Shown: positions 1 through 9,877 of the stretch, in pieces
Position numbering within the stretch: position 1 is the first letter of the stretch
Layout: each line of letters begins with the position of its first letter
Assembly: GCA_040285825.1 (NCBI GenBank)
Contig: JAUPSS010000005.1
Span: 186,001-250,000 of the forward strand
From: Eukaryota sp. TZLM1-RC
Lineage: Eukaryota > Metamonada: BaSk clade
Reading direction: 5' to 3'
Length of the DNA: 64,000 bases
Made by a program: the position numbers and the translations under genes
Notes under the pieces: generated by a model
Databases searched by the model: none
Seen by the model: the letters and a program-made list of their open reading frames with translations, nothing else
What the model was told of the DNA's origin: nothing

Positions 1-218
1 TGTGGATTTTCCTCCAGTTTATTCTAGGCTTCATTAGAGCTGTACAAGCCTCATGATATGATGTGAATTGTGTTCTTTTTAACAGAAATACCATGACGTC
101 GGCGTCGGTACAATCAACACCGAGTAAACCTTGACTCTGCCATCTGGATAGAAGGCTAGGGTCAATCATGCTGGATATTCCTGTAGGGTAAGTGCTCATC
201 ATCATGCTCCTAAATAAA

Positions 219-1439
219 TCATAATGGTGGATTGGGAATCCTTACCAAAGGCTGTGTTGTATCCCTGGTGATCTCGTCGCCTATATGTTTGGGGAGATCT
301 TTAATCCTATCTTGGGTTATTTCTGCTTGGCCTTCTCCAAATAGCTGGGTAGCTATCATTAAGGCTCTGGACCAATCTGATTGACCTGGGGCTTCAAAGC
401 TTCTATTACCTATCTTTCGCCCGTATTTATCCCAAGTTTGATATTTTAAAAGAAAAGCTATGATAGACATTTTGTTGATAGGGTCATCAGCGGATAATCG
501 AGGTCTTTTATAGTCGATATCCTTAAACCGTGGATCAATCTGTCTATGAAGGCTACTAGCTATGCTCATGTCAATAGCTCTTCTTGAGGATTGTAGGTCC
601 TCAATACGCATAGATCTATCGGAAGAAGAGTTTCTTACTGAGGGTTGAGGAAGAGCCGTTTCTCCAACGACTGGCCCGTTCAACTCTATGTCTTCTCCGA
701 TTTCACATTCCATAGGTTGGGAGGAAGTTGGTTCTTCCTGAGGGGCAACGTCTTGTCTAGTTACAAGTTCCGGGACGTTCACTGTTGGAACGTGTTCTGG
801 TATGCTGTCAATAGAGCAGACCTGTATTGGTTGGCTTTTTTCAGAAATTATAGGGGCTACAACAGGCAGTTTGGGAAGGTGGAGAGATGTGGATGGATCT
901 CCCGTTACCCATTGTCTAAACTCTCGTTGTTTCGTGAACGAGTTACCATGTTGTTGGATGTAGTTGTCAGGGCGGCTCCTATACGTGGATACAGCTGATC
1001 GTTCCGTATGAATGTTATTTAAAGCGTCTGCATCAAACCAGGGTGTTACCGGTTCAAGCTTGTCTTGTTCACTACTATCCTCCTGCTCCATAAATTCCCT
1101 AAAATATGTGGGAGCACCCTCTGTCAGCTCCGTGTAATTATGGATTTCCGTATCAAAGTTAGGATCAGACCAGGCAGGCAATTTGGATTGTAGGATGTCT
1201 TCCGAGTCGGTCCTACTTCTCTGCTCGATGGAGAGAAACCTTATTCTCCTGCCGTGTTGATCTAGGAAGGAGGCCTTCCAATCCAATCTGTCTTTGATGG
1301 GAAGGGACATCATTTCGTTGATTCTCTTGTCCATTCCAGAGATTCTGGGACGTCGCTCTGCGTTACGTCCGAATGTCTCTCTACTCAGTTTGTCAAGCGC
1401 CTTTATGAGTTCATTCCTTTCATTGGGGGGAATTTCCAA
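219..1439 (-). CDS. Unrecognised ORF, probable continuation of the repeat-bearing ORF upstream
   Basis: An open frame of about 400 codons whose first in-frame ATG is about 35 codons in (MDKRINEMMSLP). The frame is open further upstream and overlaps the end of the neighbouring ORF. The stop of that ORF lies next to a run of six C on the coding strand (window 1425-1430), and removing one C would join the two frames into one protein of about 630 residues. The product is hydrophilic and rich in charged residues, Ser and Pro; the last 110 residues look more globular. I recognise no domain. Base composition is less AT-rich than most of the window. It could be a gag-like or structural protein of a mobile element, or a host gene with a frameshift. 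The frame closes at 219. Confidence 0.45.
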   Translation of the reverse strand: MEIPPNERNELIKALDKLSRETFGRNAERRPRISGMDKRINEMMSLPIKDRLDWKASFLDQHGRRIRFLSIEQRSRTDSEDILQSKLPAWSDPNFDTEIHNYTELTEGAPTYFREFMEQEDSSEQDKLEPVTPWFDADALNNIHTERSAVSTYRSRPDNYIQQHGNSFTKQREFRQWVTGDPSTSLHLPKLPVVAPIISEKSQPIQVCSIDSIPEHVPTVNVPELVTRQDVAPQEEPTSSQPMECEIGEDIELNGPVVGETALPQPSVRNSSSDRSMRIEDLQSSRRAIDMSIASSLHRQIDPRFKDIDYKRPRLSADDPINKMSIIAFLLKYQTWDKYGRKIGNRSFEAPGQSDWSRALMIATQLFGEGQAEITQDRIKDLPKHIGDEITRDTTQPLVRIPNPPL

Positions 1440-2109
1440 TACCTTTTGGGTATCCCTTAATCATTCCGAGGGTCTGGAAACCAACGTTTCTGCCTCTTTT
1501 TTGAATGTTACTCCATAAAGGGGGGAGCTGCTCGAACAGACAGAAATCTGTTGGTTCGAGGTAAGCCTCCGCATCCTCTCTTAATAACTTGTAGAACCCC
1601 TCGGAAGAGTCGTCTTCTCCCTCCATTTCATCCAGTTGAGATTGAATTTCTTCATATTCTTCTAATGGGGAAGACGTGCCTAAGGTGGGATTTCCATCCG
1701 TTCCCTTTGAGACAAGTTCTAAAATTGGGAGGGGAGAGGGAGCCGGGTCCGTTCTCGTTGCCTCCGAGGACAATTCTGCATACTTGAGGGGAGAGGGAAC
1801 CGGGTCCGTTCTCGTTGCCTCTTCCATTGCTTTGAGGGGAGAGGGAGCTGGGTCCGTTCTCGTAACCTCATCTGTTTCTTTTTTCCTGAGGGGAGAGGGA
1901 GCCGGGTCCGTTCTCGTTACCTCTTCTGTTGCTGAAGATGGAGGGACCTCGTCCACTCTTTCATCTTCTTCTATTTTAAGGGAGGGGGAGGTGGGATCCG
2001 GGTCCGTTGCCTCGTTACCCTCTATATTATGTATATGTGTCGCTGGTACCTGCTGCATGTTAGGTGGGGGATTATGGTCAGAGATATCTGGCTGACAGAT
2101 GTCTGACAT
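1420..2109 (-). CDS. Unrecognised disordered protein with tandem 12-residue repeats
   Basis: The ATG start gives MSDICQPD; the frame is also open for a few codons upstream without an ATG. The protein is acidic and Pro/Ser/Thr-rich, with no predicted globular part in its first 150 residues. Residues about 60-130 hold four copies of a unit close to EVTRTDPAPSPL, separated by variable linkers, plus a weaker copy before them. At the DNA level each unit has a strongly conserved core of about 36 bp at a spacing of roughly 46-57 bp, so the repeats were amplified recently or are being homogenised. Its 3' end overlaps the 406-codon ORF by 20 bp in another frame at a C6 run. Function is unknown. It could be a phosphoprotein-like or gag-like ORF of an element. 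Confidence 0.5.
   Translation of the reverse strand: MSDICQPDISDHNPPPNMQQVPATHIHNIEGNEATDPDPTSPSLKIEEDERVDEVPPSSATEEVTRTDPAPSPLRKKETDEVTRTDPAPSPLKAMEEATRTDPVPSPLKYAELSSEATRTDPAPSPLPILELVSKGTDGNPTLGTSSPLEEYEEIQSQLDEMEGEDDSSEGFYKLLREDAEAYLEPTDFCLFEQLPPLWSNIQKRGRNVGFQTLGMIKGYPKGIGNSPQ
1727..1925. repeat. Tandem minisatellite inside the repeat-bearing ORF
   Basis: Four near-identical cores containing GGGTCCGTTCTCGT recur between 1727 and 1925 with slightly varied spacers; a fifth decayed unit lies near 1980-2010. They encode the TRTDPAPSPL repeats of the ORF at 1420-2109. Unit spacing stays in frame. Confidence 0.8.
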
Positions 2110-2274
2110 GCTGTAAAAATTGCTGGGGGTGTTCACTGGTCAAGTGCTGAAGTTATGGTATACCTTTTGACTTTAAAGTGGCCAATAATTATTGTTGCCT
2201 AAAGTCTATTGTAGTAAAGAAAAGTCTGATTTATTTTCTATTCATATTATATAAGCCTTAGGGCGCCAACACAT

Positions 2275-2935
2275 ATTTTTCTAAATGATGCCATTGAAGA
2301 CACTGTTTTTAAAATGACAAGAAATGCAAGAATCTCGACTATCAACGAGTCTTTACTAAAGGAAGTACTACCATTGGATAAATGTGGTTCTCGTGATAGA
2401 GGTGATAACTATTACGATTGGATTGAGAACTTTGAAGCCGTTGTTGTCATGCCCCTGTTGTTTCCCGTAATGCGCCAGTAAAACTTTGGTTCAAAGAAGC
2501 ATAATGAATCCTGTAGAAGCAGTCAAATTTAACCTAAAAGAACAATATAGAAAATATGATAATGATATAGAAACAAATATTGATCGAAAAGGACAAAATT
2601 AATACTGAAATTAACTGCTTTTCAAATTTTTATAAATGGAAGACTATTTTGAGAAGCAATAAATTGTTCGAATAACATCCAAAAAAACTGGTGAAAGAAA
2701 AAAAATGAAGAGATTGCTTCCATTTTTTCTATTTTATGGTCCTCTGCAATTCTATTCGCCTTCATTATCAGACAACCGCGGTTCCTTCATCATAGAAGAG
2801 AAGCAATGGCGAAAAAACCAGCAGATCAGGCTTTTGTAGAAGTTTTTGGGGAATAAAGGTTTATTGTATTTCGTCATGTTATTCTATATTTTATTTTGTT
2901 AACTGTTAAGGTTTAATAAATAAAATTCCTTTAAA
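2275..2935 (+). mobile_element. LINE relic, 3' part only (nuclease domain and tail)
   Basis: Translated in shifting frames, the region matches the C-terminal part of the RT elements elsewhere in the window. It has the block equivalent to HDAVRDTVFNMAQTARIS near 2290-2340, the block equivalent to DRGDVYCDWI near 2395-2430 and the terminal REALARQQADQ block near 2800-2850. Several indels and stops make it non-coding. It is followed by a TAATAAATA-like tail near 2920. The lack of a 5' part fits the 5' truncation typical of target-primed reverse transcription. Confidence 0.75.
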
Positions 2936-3110
2936 CAACAGATAAAAACGTTATGTTTCACTTCAATGACGAACATGATGTCAAATAAGGCCTCTACTAA
3001 ATGAAATGAAGACAGTATCCCATCAAAAGAAAGAGTAATAATGATAATCATAAAGAGGCTGTTTGATTAAGGAACTATAAACTAAACAGCAAAATTACAT
3101 TAGCAAGAAC

Positions 3111-4385
3111 TCAAAGAACCACATCGCTCGAACACGAGGAAATTGCTTCCACTGTGCCATCAAAATAATTCTTAAACCGCTCATAAACCTCCGCATTAAA
3201 GAAGTAACTAAACCAATGAAGGGTAAGCTCTGTCATTTCAGGAGAAAGTTTACCCAAAGACTCCAACTTTTCCATCAAAGTTGTTACTCCACTTGTACCA
3301 CTAATTAAACAAATGGATAAAATGACAGCAACCAATGTCCCTTTTGATGATTTCTCATTTAAGAAACCGAAAAGATGTTGAAACACATTGGATTGAACTT
3401 CGGGGATCTGTCTTCCATATTTCAAAACCACAGAGGATAGACATTGGCCAGCAAAGCATTGAAGAGCCAGGTCTGTAGAATCACCTTCTTCAACAAAGAG
3501 GTTAACAAAACCAGCAAAATCATCTCGAGCAAGCCGAAAGCTCTGCTGAGTACCAATTATGCTTAAAAGAGATGGGCAAACGAAATGCAAATAGTTATCT
3601 AAATTTAGGTGATGGGACTTCACCAATGCTTGGAGAATGGCAACTAGGGCAGGGAGTCTAGGAAACTCTTGCAACTGGGAGTCATCCATTGAAGTTAGGG
3701 TAAACGTAATAACTTGAGAAACATAATGACATAAATAAGGAAGCAACTGGTGGAGTCCAGTGTCTCCTTGAAGAGAACTCAATCCAGCTTTCCGGAGTTG
3801 AACATTATCCGATTTCAAACAAACTACAAGACGAAGGAAGTATTCATTGAGTTCCCTAGAGAGATTGTGTCTGACAGGTAAAACTACATTAGTCCCCGTT
3901 ACATCAGTCACCACCTGTGCTTCTTGAGATTGACTAGATGGAGTTACTTCACGGGTCGGAGCTAAAGGTCCCTTTACTTGACGACCTTCTACAACCAACC
4001 AAGACAACAATAAAGAAGGTGAAGACGGAATCGGAGCAAGGTCTAAACTATACTTTTGATCAGACATTAGTATATTGTCAATGACCACGCGTCCGTCAGC
4101 TTCATATAGCAGATCGCTGATACTGTGAAACTTTAAACAAGGACTGTATGATCTACCATAAATTCCTTCTATTCTGCGTACTTCTAACACTTGGTTGACA
4201 TCCTTGACAGACAAACCACGTCGTTTTAGTGTTCGAGAAACACGCTGAACATCTTGAATAATATCAAACAAACGGAATTGAAGCTCATGTGCAAGTTCTT
4301 CTGAAATGTCAGAGGGTATGGAAGTGAAACCTTGTGTCCTCAAGATTCTTGACACAAAGTGGGAGGAAATAGAAAAGGATGTCAT
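3111..4385 (-). CDS. TAF6: Transcription initiation factor TFIID subunit 6 (TAF6)
   Basis: The start is set at the ATG giving MTSFSISSHFVS, because the eight codons upstream lack an ATG; this gives 424 residues. Residues about 5-75 form a histone fold of the TAF6 type: the segment ISEELAHELQFRLFDIIQDV followed by KRRGLSVKDVNQVLEVRRIE and IYG matches the family order (L2 and alpha-3 with the conserved D/N-N pair, then the GIYG turn). A short proline-containing segment with LLSWLVVEGRQ near residue 130 corresponds to the conserved linker before the HEAT domain. Residues about 180-420 are helical and Leu-rich, as in the TAF6 C-terminal HEAT repeats. TAF6 pairs with TAF9 in TFIID (and SAGA in some lineages). 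No introns are seen. A LINE relic begins only about 50 bp upstream of the start, leaving very little native promoter. Confidence 0.85.
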   Translation of the reverse strand: MTSFSISSHFVSRILRTQGFTSIPSDISEELAHELQFRLFDIIQDVQRVSRTLKRRGLSVKDVNQVLEVRRIEGIYGRSYSPCLKFHSISDLLYEADGRVVIDNILMSDQKYSLDLAPIPSSPSLLLSWLVVEGRQVKGPLAPTREVTPSSQSQEAQVVTDVTGTNVVLPVRHNLSRELNEYFLRLVVCLKSDNVQLRKAGLSSLQGDTGLHQLLPYLCHYVSQVITFTLTSMDDSQLQEFPRLPALVAILQALVKSHHLNLDNYLHFVCPSLLSIIGTQQSFRLARDDFAGFVNLFVEEGDSTDLALQCFAGQCLSSVVLKYGRQIPEVQSNVFQHLFGFLNEKSSKGTLVAVILSICLISGTSGVTTLMEKLESLGKLSPEMTELTLHWFSYFFNAEVYERFKNYFDGTVEAISSCSSDVVL

Positions 4386-4431
4386 TAGGTAAAATACTGG
4401 TTGAGGCAATTATTTTGTAATTATTGGGAGT

Positions 4432-6260
4432 AGTGTAAAGCAAGGAGATTCTTTAGGACCTCTTCTGTTTTGTTTGGCCATTCATCCTATTTTATTGCAA
4501 ATTCAAGAGATGTTGCCTCCGTTAAAAATGATTGCCTATTTGGATGATGTTGTTCTTATAGGTGACTTAATGATTGTGAAAAAAGCAACTGTATGTTTCA
4601 AAGAATTATTTAACAGAATTGGCCTTCAACTTAATTTACTGAAATGTGTTTTGCTTCCGAATTTTCCAGTTTCTACAATAGTTTATGGTATAAAAATTCA
4701 AGCCAAATTATATTCATTTGATGCTATTCGTCATTTAGGTTCGTTTTTAGGAAATAATGATGAAATTACCAAAGAATTATTTGAAAAATTAAACTCGATT
4801 TCCGAAAAAATTGACCAAATGATGAAATCAGATATACAGAAACATATCAAATTTACCTTTATAAGACTATGTTTTAGTTCCAACTTTGATCATTTATTTC
4901 GACTACAGATCCTCTTATCACTAGGCCTTTGGCCCAGAAGTTCAATGAATTACGTGCAAAAATTATGTCGCAATTATTAGAATGTAAAATGTTCCAAATT
5001 CCAGACCATGCTTATCTTACCACATTATGCCGGTTTAGGTTGAACGAAGGCTTCTATTCTTAATTCATGTGCTTTTATTCGTGGATGTAGAAGCGCAATT
5101 TTTCAGTTTTCTGAAAGATTTGCCGATTGGGAAGATTTATTAATGACAACGCAAAGTTCTACTATTTTTGCATTAAATGAAGAAATTTCAAAAATTGGGG
5201 TAAAAAAGTGGAGTCGATGCTTTCCGCAATCATTTAATGAAAATATTCTTGAAAAGCATTTTTAAATTTAAAAAATACTCTTCGAACATTACAGAAACGA
5301 TTGATTGGAATGTATGAGAATGATCTTTATAATAATATATGCAACTTTGATGTTTTAAATCAAGATCTTCACTCATTGTTATTGGAAAAGGGTGTTATTG
5401 AAAATCAGTCATCAGATTCTTCACTGTTTGTAACCATTGTACCACAAAGATTTGAACTGTGTGCTACTAATGAAGCTTTTGTAACAAAAATGAGATTATA
5501 TTTGAATATCCCCATTAATCAATTATTATCAAAAGAAAAATGTATTTTGTTCGAACTCACCACAGCACACTTTGTGTCATGATATGAATTGTTCGAAATT
5601 TACAACTCATCGTTCCTCATTACATGATGCTGTTAGAGACACTGTTTTTAATATGGCACAAACTGCAAAAATATCGTGTATCAAAGAGCCTCTGTTGAAA
5701 AGAACATTGTCATTAAATAATTTTGGTTCAGAAGATGGGGGTAATATATACTGTGATTGGATTGAAAACTCTGAAGCTGTCGTTGACTTTGTCAGCTGTT
5801 ATGTTGCAAACGACACTTTGGTCAAAGAAGAAAACTTAATCCTGTAAGTGCTCTTGAATTTAAAGCTAAAGAAAAACATAGAAAATATGACAAAGATATC
5901 GAAGAAGCTAATGCTGGTAGAAATAGACCACTTGTTTTTATTGCTTTCCCATTATCGATAAACGGAAGACTAGCAGTAGATGCAGAAATTTTTTTGAATG
6001 ATTTCGAAAAATTGGTTCAAAAAAAACAGTGAAAAGATTTCATATTTTTCTATGGATGTGGCTAAGTGGAAACCTGATACTATTCTTTTCACATCAGATA
6101 GAAATTAAAAGGAAGGAAGACCCTCATGATTTGTGAGTTGACATCTCCGATGGAACTGTATGTAGATAGTACAGATAAACTGAAAATTTTGAATCACAGT
6201 CTTGATTTGTCATTTTCCGCTGTATGTGCAATGAATAAGGTTTATTAGATTAAACTAAAG
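4432..6260 (+). mobile_element. LINE relic: reverse transcriptase plus C-terminal nuclease, multiply broken
   Basis: The copy begins at the RT segment read as GVKQGDS-LGPLLFCL (window 4432-4480). It continues through YLDDVVLIGD (the active-site YxDD block, about 4536-4565) and the thumb-like segment HLGSFLGNNDEITKELFEKL. Then come a zinc-knuckle-like region near 5540-5590 and the block GNIYCDWIENSEAVVDF of the putative PD-(D/E)XK nuclease at about 5740-5795. The reading frame is broken at about 4980, 5020, 5260, 5550 and 5850. The last coding similarity fades near 6030. The RT finger and palm part N-terminal to QGD is absent. Confidence 0.85.
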
Positions 6261-6800
6261 TTAAGCACGTCTTGATACTTGAACTGATGTTATATAACAG
6301 GCATGTCGATTTCCGTGAGCAGAGGATTATCTTCTGACCCGTTTTTCATATGACAATCAATCAAATCTGTGCTCTTTATCATTTTTGATTCTTGCGCAAC
6401 AGTGTCCTTTTTGGTGAATGGAATAAAGAAGCAGTTGTTCATACGCTTATGGAAAAAACATGATTCAAAAAGAGCAATTCGTACACTTTGTTTCATAATT
6501 ATTTTTAATCTCTTAATTGTAACGCGACCAGTAGACATAACCCTTATAGATTATGAAAATGCACGAAAACATTCGTATTTATTGTTCTGCAATATTTTCC
6601 TTCAGGAAAAATGATGATCGTAATAAATCAATATATGGAAATACCTACTTTTAGGGAAATTTGGATATAATGAAAATCGATTTTCATTACTGGCCGTGAT
6701 TTAGTAGAGGTTCAACATCAGATCGATGACTATGTCCCTAACTTCGTTTTGTCAGAAAACAAAACAAAACAATGACGCATTGAAACAGTTTGTGTACAAT
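6261..6800. other. Intergenic stretch, nothing recognised
   Basis: AT-rich DNA between two LINE fragments. Short ORFs of about 80 codons occur on both strands (6290-6538 and 6369-6614), but they are mutually antisense and show no recognisable motif. Confidence 0.5.
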
Positions 6801-6814
6801 GGGGTGTTGTAGGA

Positions 6815-7025
6815 GCATTTTAATAAATTCTCAATTTATTAAGCTTCAACACTAAACAAAATAAAATCATAACTGATGGTGCGAAATTCATTGAACCAAG
6901 ATTTCTTCTGCAGAATCTTGATCCACTTGCTGTCTTACTAAAGCTTCTCGAATTCGATTGAAACACTGAGGCAATCTTTTTATTTTGACAGATTGAATTG
7001 GAACATTTTACAATACTTCCCATAA
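6815..7025 (-). mobile_element. LINE 3'-end fragment
   Basis: Reverse complement of this stretch reads the family's terminal protein block (an IREALVRQQVDQ-like segment, then EEILVQ and stop). The conserved 3' UTR follows, with TCAGTTATGA and an AATAAA-like tail near 6830-6880. Only about 200 bp are retained, so it is an extreme 5' truncation. Confidence 0.7.
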
Positions 7026-7181
7026 ATTTTTACAAAAGTGTAATTGGTTTTGAATTGTAAATGATGAACCAGAATTGAAAGGCTCTATTCCGTTTATCCC
7101 ACATGGGCTATACACTAGAGCCCTGATGACGGGGAGCTCTATTTAGTAGTTTACTTCAGAACTCTTCTAATTGAGTAAAAT

Positions 7182-8052
7182 CTAGGACTGTCCAGAAAAC
7201 CAGTAATTTGAGAGTAAAGAAATATTACAATTTTTAATTAAATCAAAAGAATATTCAATAAAAATTGCGTTTTGAGTAGAGATAATTGCATTAAATTTAA
7301 TATTTTTTGATTTCAACAACAAGAAACTCATCAAAAACTTGCAAATAATAACAAAAACTGTGGATGAACACAGTTAACCACAAGTATATTATTCTAAAAA
7401 CCTTTTCCACGCCTTCAAACCCACAATAGCTTCAACACTTTCGTCACTTAATGACGCTCTGTGTTTTGACACCGTCCTTCCTGCAGAAGAGAACACTTGT
7501 TCACAAGGAACCGAAGATGCTTGTATACTCAACACGTCCCGAGCAAGCGATGCTAAATGGGGAAATCTCGCTTGGTTGAGTTTCCAGTATATCAAAGGAT
7601 CAGATGATTGGGATTTTACATTTTCTGCTAGGTAAGAAGACAGCTCTTCATCAAAGGAAGTATCCTGTTTGTCTTCTTAAAATATTTGAATAGCCAACTT
7701 TTGCCTGAAATTGGAGAAGAATTGAGTGAAACATCTGTTGAGCGAGGAGTCACATTGTGGTTACCGAAAAGAGTGGTAGGTTGTGGAGAGGCTGAAGACA
7801 AATCGAATGCATCCATATTAGGAAACAAATGAAGTGGATCAATGTCCATATAGAAAGGAGATATTTTGATGTTATCATTTATAAATTCAAAAAAAAATAA
7901 AAATTGATGAAAGTTTTAGCTGGCGGTTTTCCGGTTTCGGAACCGGCGGTTTTGGTTCCAGCGTGGTTTCAGTACAGCCGCTTTTGGTTCAGCCCGGTTT
8001 CGAAAAAAAGGGGTTTTGGTTTGGAACCAAAACCGAACCTGGACATCCCTAG
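7182..8052 (-). mobile_element. Shrunken hAT-family DNA transposon with TIRs and 8-bp target duplication
   Basis: The left end reads CTAGGACTGTCCAG (from 7182) and the right end, reversed, CTAGGGATGTCCAGG (to 8052). These match at 12 of the first 14 positions. They are flanked by AGTAAAAT (7174-7181) and ACTAAAAT (8053-8060), an 8-bp duplication with one mismatch, the size expected for hAT. The right subterminal region (7920-8040) is a GGTTTTGGTT/CCGGTTT-rich array typical of hAT ends. The only transposase part left is the C-terminal dimerisation region. The element is about 870 bp, far below an autonomous hAT, and is presumably immobile. Confidence 0.8.
7389..7850 (-). pseudogene. hAT transposase C-terminal fragment (hATC dimerisation domain)
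   Basis: The frame 7389-7595 carries FPHLASLARDVLSIQASSVP followed by CEQVFSSAGRTVSKHRASLS, the hallmark of the hAT C-terminal dimerisation domain, ending in LKAWKRFLE. Upstream (7628-7849) a second frame encodes a Ser/Pro-rich segment. The two join only through a frameshift near 7625-7680. Catalytic DDE residues and the BED finger are absent. Confidence 0.8.
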
Positions 8053-8202
8053 ACTAAAATCAATCTACTATAGTTGTTATTAACAACAATACGATCCACC
8101 TAATGGTATTTAAAAACTGGGAGCCGTAATCAGGACAACTGCTGTTGTATTAGGACTGTTACATTAGTACATGAAATGACCCTGTAAATATACAAATAAA
8201 CT

Positions 8203-9128
8203 TTATTTTAAACAAACAAAGGAAGATACTTTTCGAAGGCACTTGGAACCACCATAAGGTACCGGACACCGCTTCTCCGAGATATCCCCTCTACAAGCAT
8301 CAGAGCAACTATTTTTAATTTGGTTGTTGTAAAGTACAGTGACTGAACCTCCTCCGTCTAGATTAATGGCAGAAATCATCCCTTGTTGTTTACATAGATG
8401 TGCAAAGTCATATAGATCAACACCATATTTCGCTGGCTCAAAACCATCAACTTGAATGGCAATAAACCTTCCTAGTTTGTCATGACCAACAGCTAGTCTT
8501 GGAGCAATCAATTTAACAAATGCCTTGGAGGGCTTCTCTCGTTGAATACTTTCATCAATGTAAACTTCTCCTCCTCTCACTAGCCATGTTAGACCTTGTA
8601 ACCCTGTTAAGAGTTCTCCCTGTTCAACCAATTCATTGATAGTGTTCTGAGTAAGGTAACCATTAATGTATTGATTGGCACGAGTGATTCCCCAAAATGC
8701 GTTTGCTGTACCATGTTGATTGACCCATGTGCTGTTTGAGACGAGCCAGGTGTAACAAGCTCCAGTTGCCATATCAAAAAACCCAGCATTTACTGCAGCA
8801 CTGCAGTTATAATGTTTGGCAGATTCAACCACATCCACGCGATTTCCACATCCACCAATTGGAGGTAGTGCTGCCAAGTTACTGATTGGGTTTTCAACAG
8901 TAAGTTTGTGCACAATGATAGAATCCTTGCTGAATTGTCCTGTTGCCTGGAGCTGCTCATACTGAAGGGAAAGAGACTCTGGAACAGTGTCTTTAGCAAG
9001 ATCGAAGACCTCATAGTCATCTGAGTTTGTAGGTGGGGGAACTTGTTTTTCTTGTATGCATAAACGTTTTCATATTCTGGGTCTGCCAGAGCCAAGACTA
9101 CTAGACATAGCAACACTAACGACTTCAT
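8203..9128 (-). CDS. Secreted NAGPA-like phosphodiester glycosidase (one frameshift)
   Basis: Residues 1-17 from the ATG at 9128 (MKSLVLLCLVVLALADP) form a clear signal peptide. After about 30 codons the frame must change by one base near 9045-9055 (next to an A5 run and a C5 run) to continue as VPPPTNSDDYEVFDLAKD. From there it is open to the stop at 8203. The main part has the phosphodiester glycosidase core: AAVNAGFFDMATG, LGRFIAIQVDGF and INLDGGGSVTVLYNN. It ends with a Cys-rich tail and CLRKVSSFVCLK, which parallels the end of the catalytic domain of animal uncovering enzyme (N-acetylglucosamine-1-phosphodiester alpha-N-acetylglucosaminidase). That family removes GlcNAc from phosphate on lysosomal glycans; the substrate here is unknown. 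No membrane anchor is visible. The frameshift may be an assembly error in a homopolymer or real damage; no GT-AG intron restores the frame. Confidence 0.75.
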
Positions 9129-9129
9129 C

Positions 9130-9877
9130 ACTGACAGTCTAGAATGCTGGGTTTATTGTAGTACCAGTTTGGAATATAGGACATCTTCAAGGATATCTGA
9201 ATTTAGAAAAGAAATTCAAAATATCATATTGTGATATTGAATGATTCAAAAAGCACCAAGTGGTCCCAAAAAAGACATTGAGAGTGGAGCGTGTTTTGAC
9301 TATATTGTTGACTAAAAAACACCCCAATGGTGTTTGTCCAGTCCAACAAAAGGATGTTATTCCAACAATATTGATCAGTGTAGGGTTGGGCACTGAATAA
9401 ACACAGCGGGCTAACCTACCTCAAAAGTAAAGTTTTGAACTCTAAAGACGAAAAAATGTGTGGATTAGCTTCACCCAAATTGTGATGTAAATTTTCCATT
9501 GATTCTAACTGATATCAGACCTGATCTTATTCTTATCACAAAACAGTAGGACAAAAAAGAGGAAAACAGTGTTGACATATGAGTACCAAAAGGCACCAAT
9601 TGTTAAAGCATTGGAGAACGACAAATGTTGTGTTTATCATTGCAGAACAATTGACTGTATAGTAAACTTGAAACTTAAGAGATCTGTCTGCGATGTGAGT
9701 GGGTGTCAACATGTTGGACAAGAAGAAAGGTATGATGAATTGGAACAAATTGGGAAAAAAATTAAAATTAAAGAATCCTTCATGATTGAAAAAAGGAATT
9801 TACAGAGAACTGAAAGAATTGTAATGGAAATAAAGTAATAAACACTGCACAAAAAATTGAAAAATATAGTACAAAAA
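9130..9877. other. Intergenic stretch with an unrecognised short basic ORF
   Basis: About 750 bp between the glycosidase start and the CDT1 stop. A frame without ATG (9569-9838, +) encodes a Cys/Lys-rich peptide with CCVYHCRTIDC and SGCQH. I cannot place it, and it may be a decayed element fragment. Confidence 0.35.

Noticed and set aside
1676-2095. A 139-codon plus-strand ORF with repeats
   Set aside because: It is the antisense of the repeat-bearing minus-strand ORF; its openness follows from the repeat.
219-2136. Left-edge ORF pair as an integrated RNA-virus phosphoprotein or gag gene
   Set aside because: Disordered repeats and an overlapping frame are suggestive, but no diagnostic domain is visible, so I leave it unnamed.
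6290-6614. Two antisense ORFs of about 80 codons
   Set aside because: Mutually overlapping, no motif, typical chance ORFs in AT-rich DNA.
8203-9128. A tiny intron (GTTCCCCC...CTCAG, 22 nt) in the NAGPA-like gene
   Set aside because: Removing it creates an immediate stop, and it lacks the YTNAC motif of the other introns; a frameshift explains the data better.
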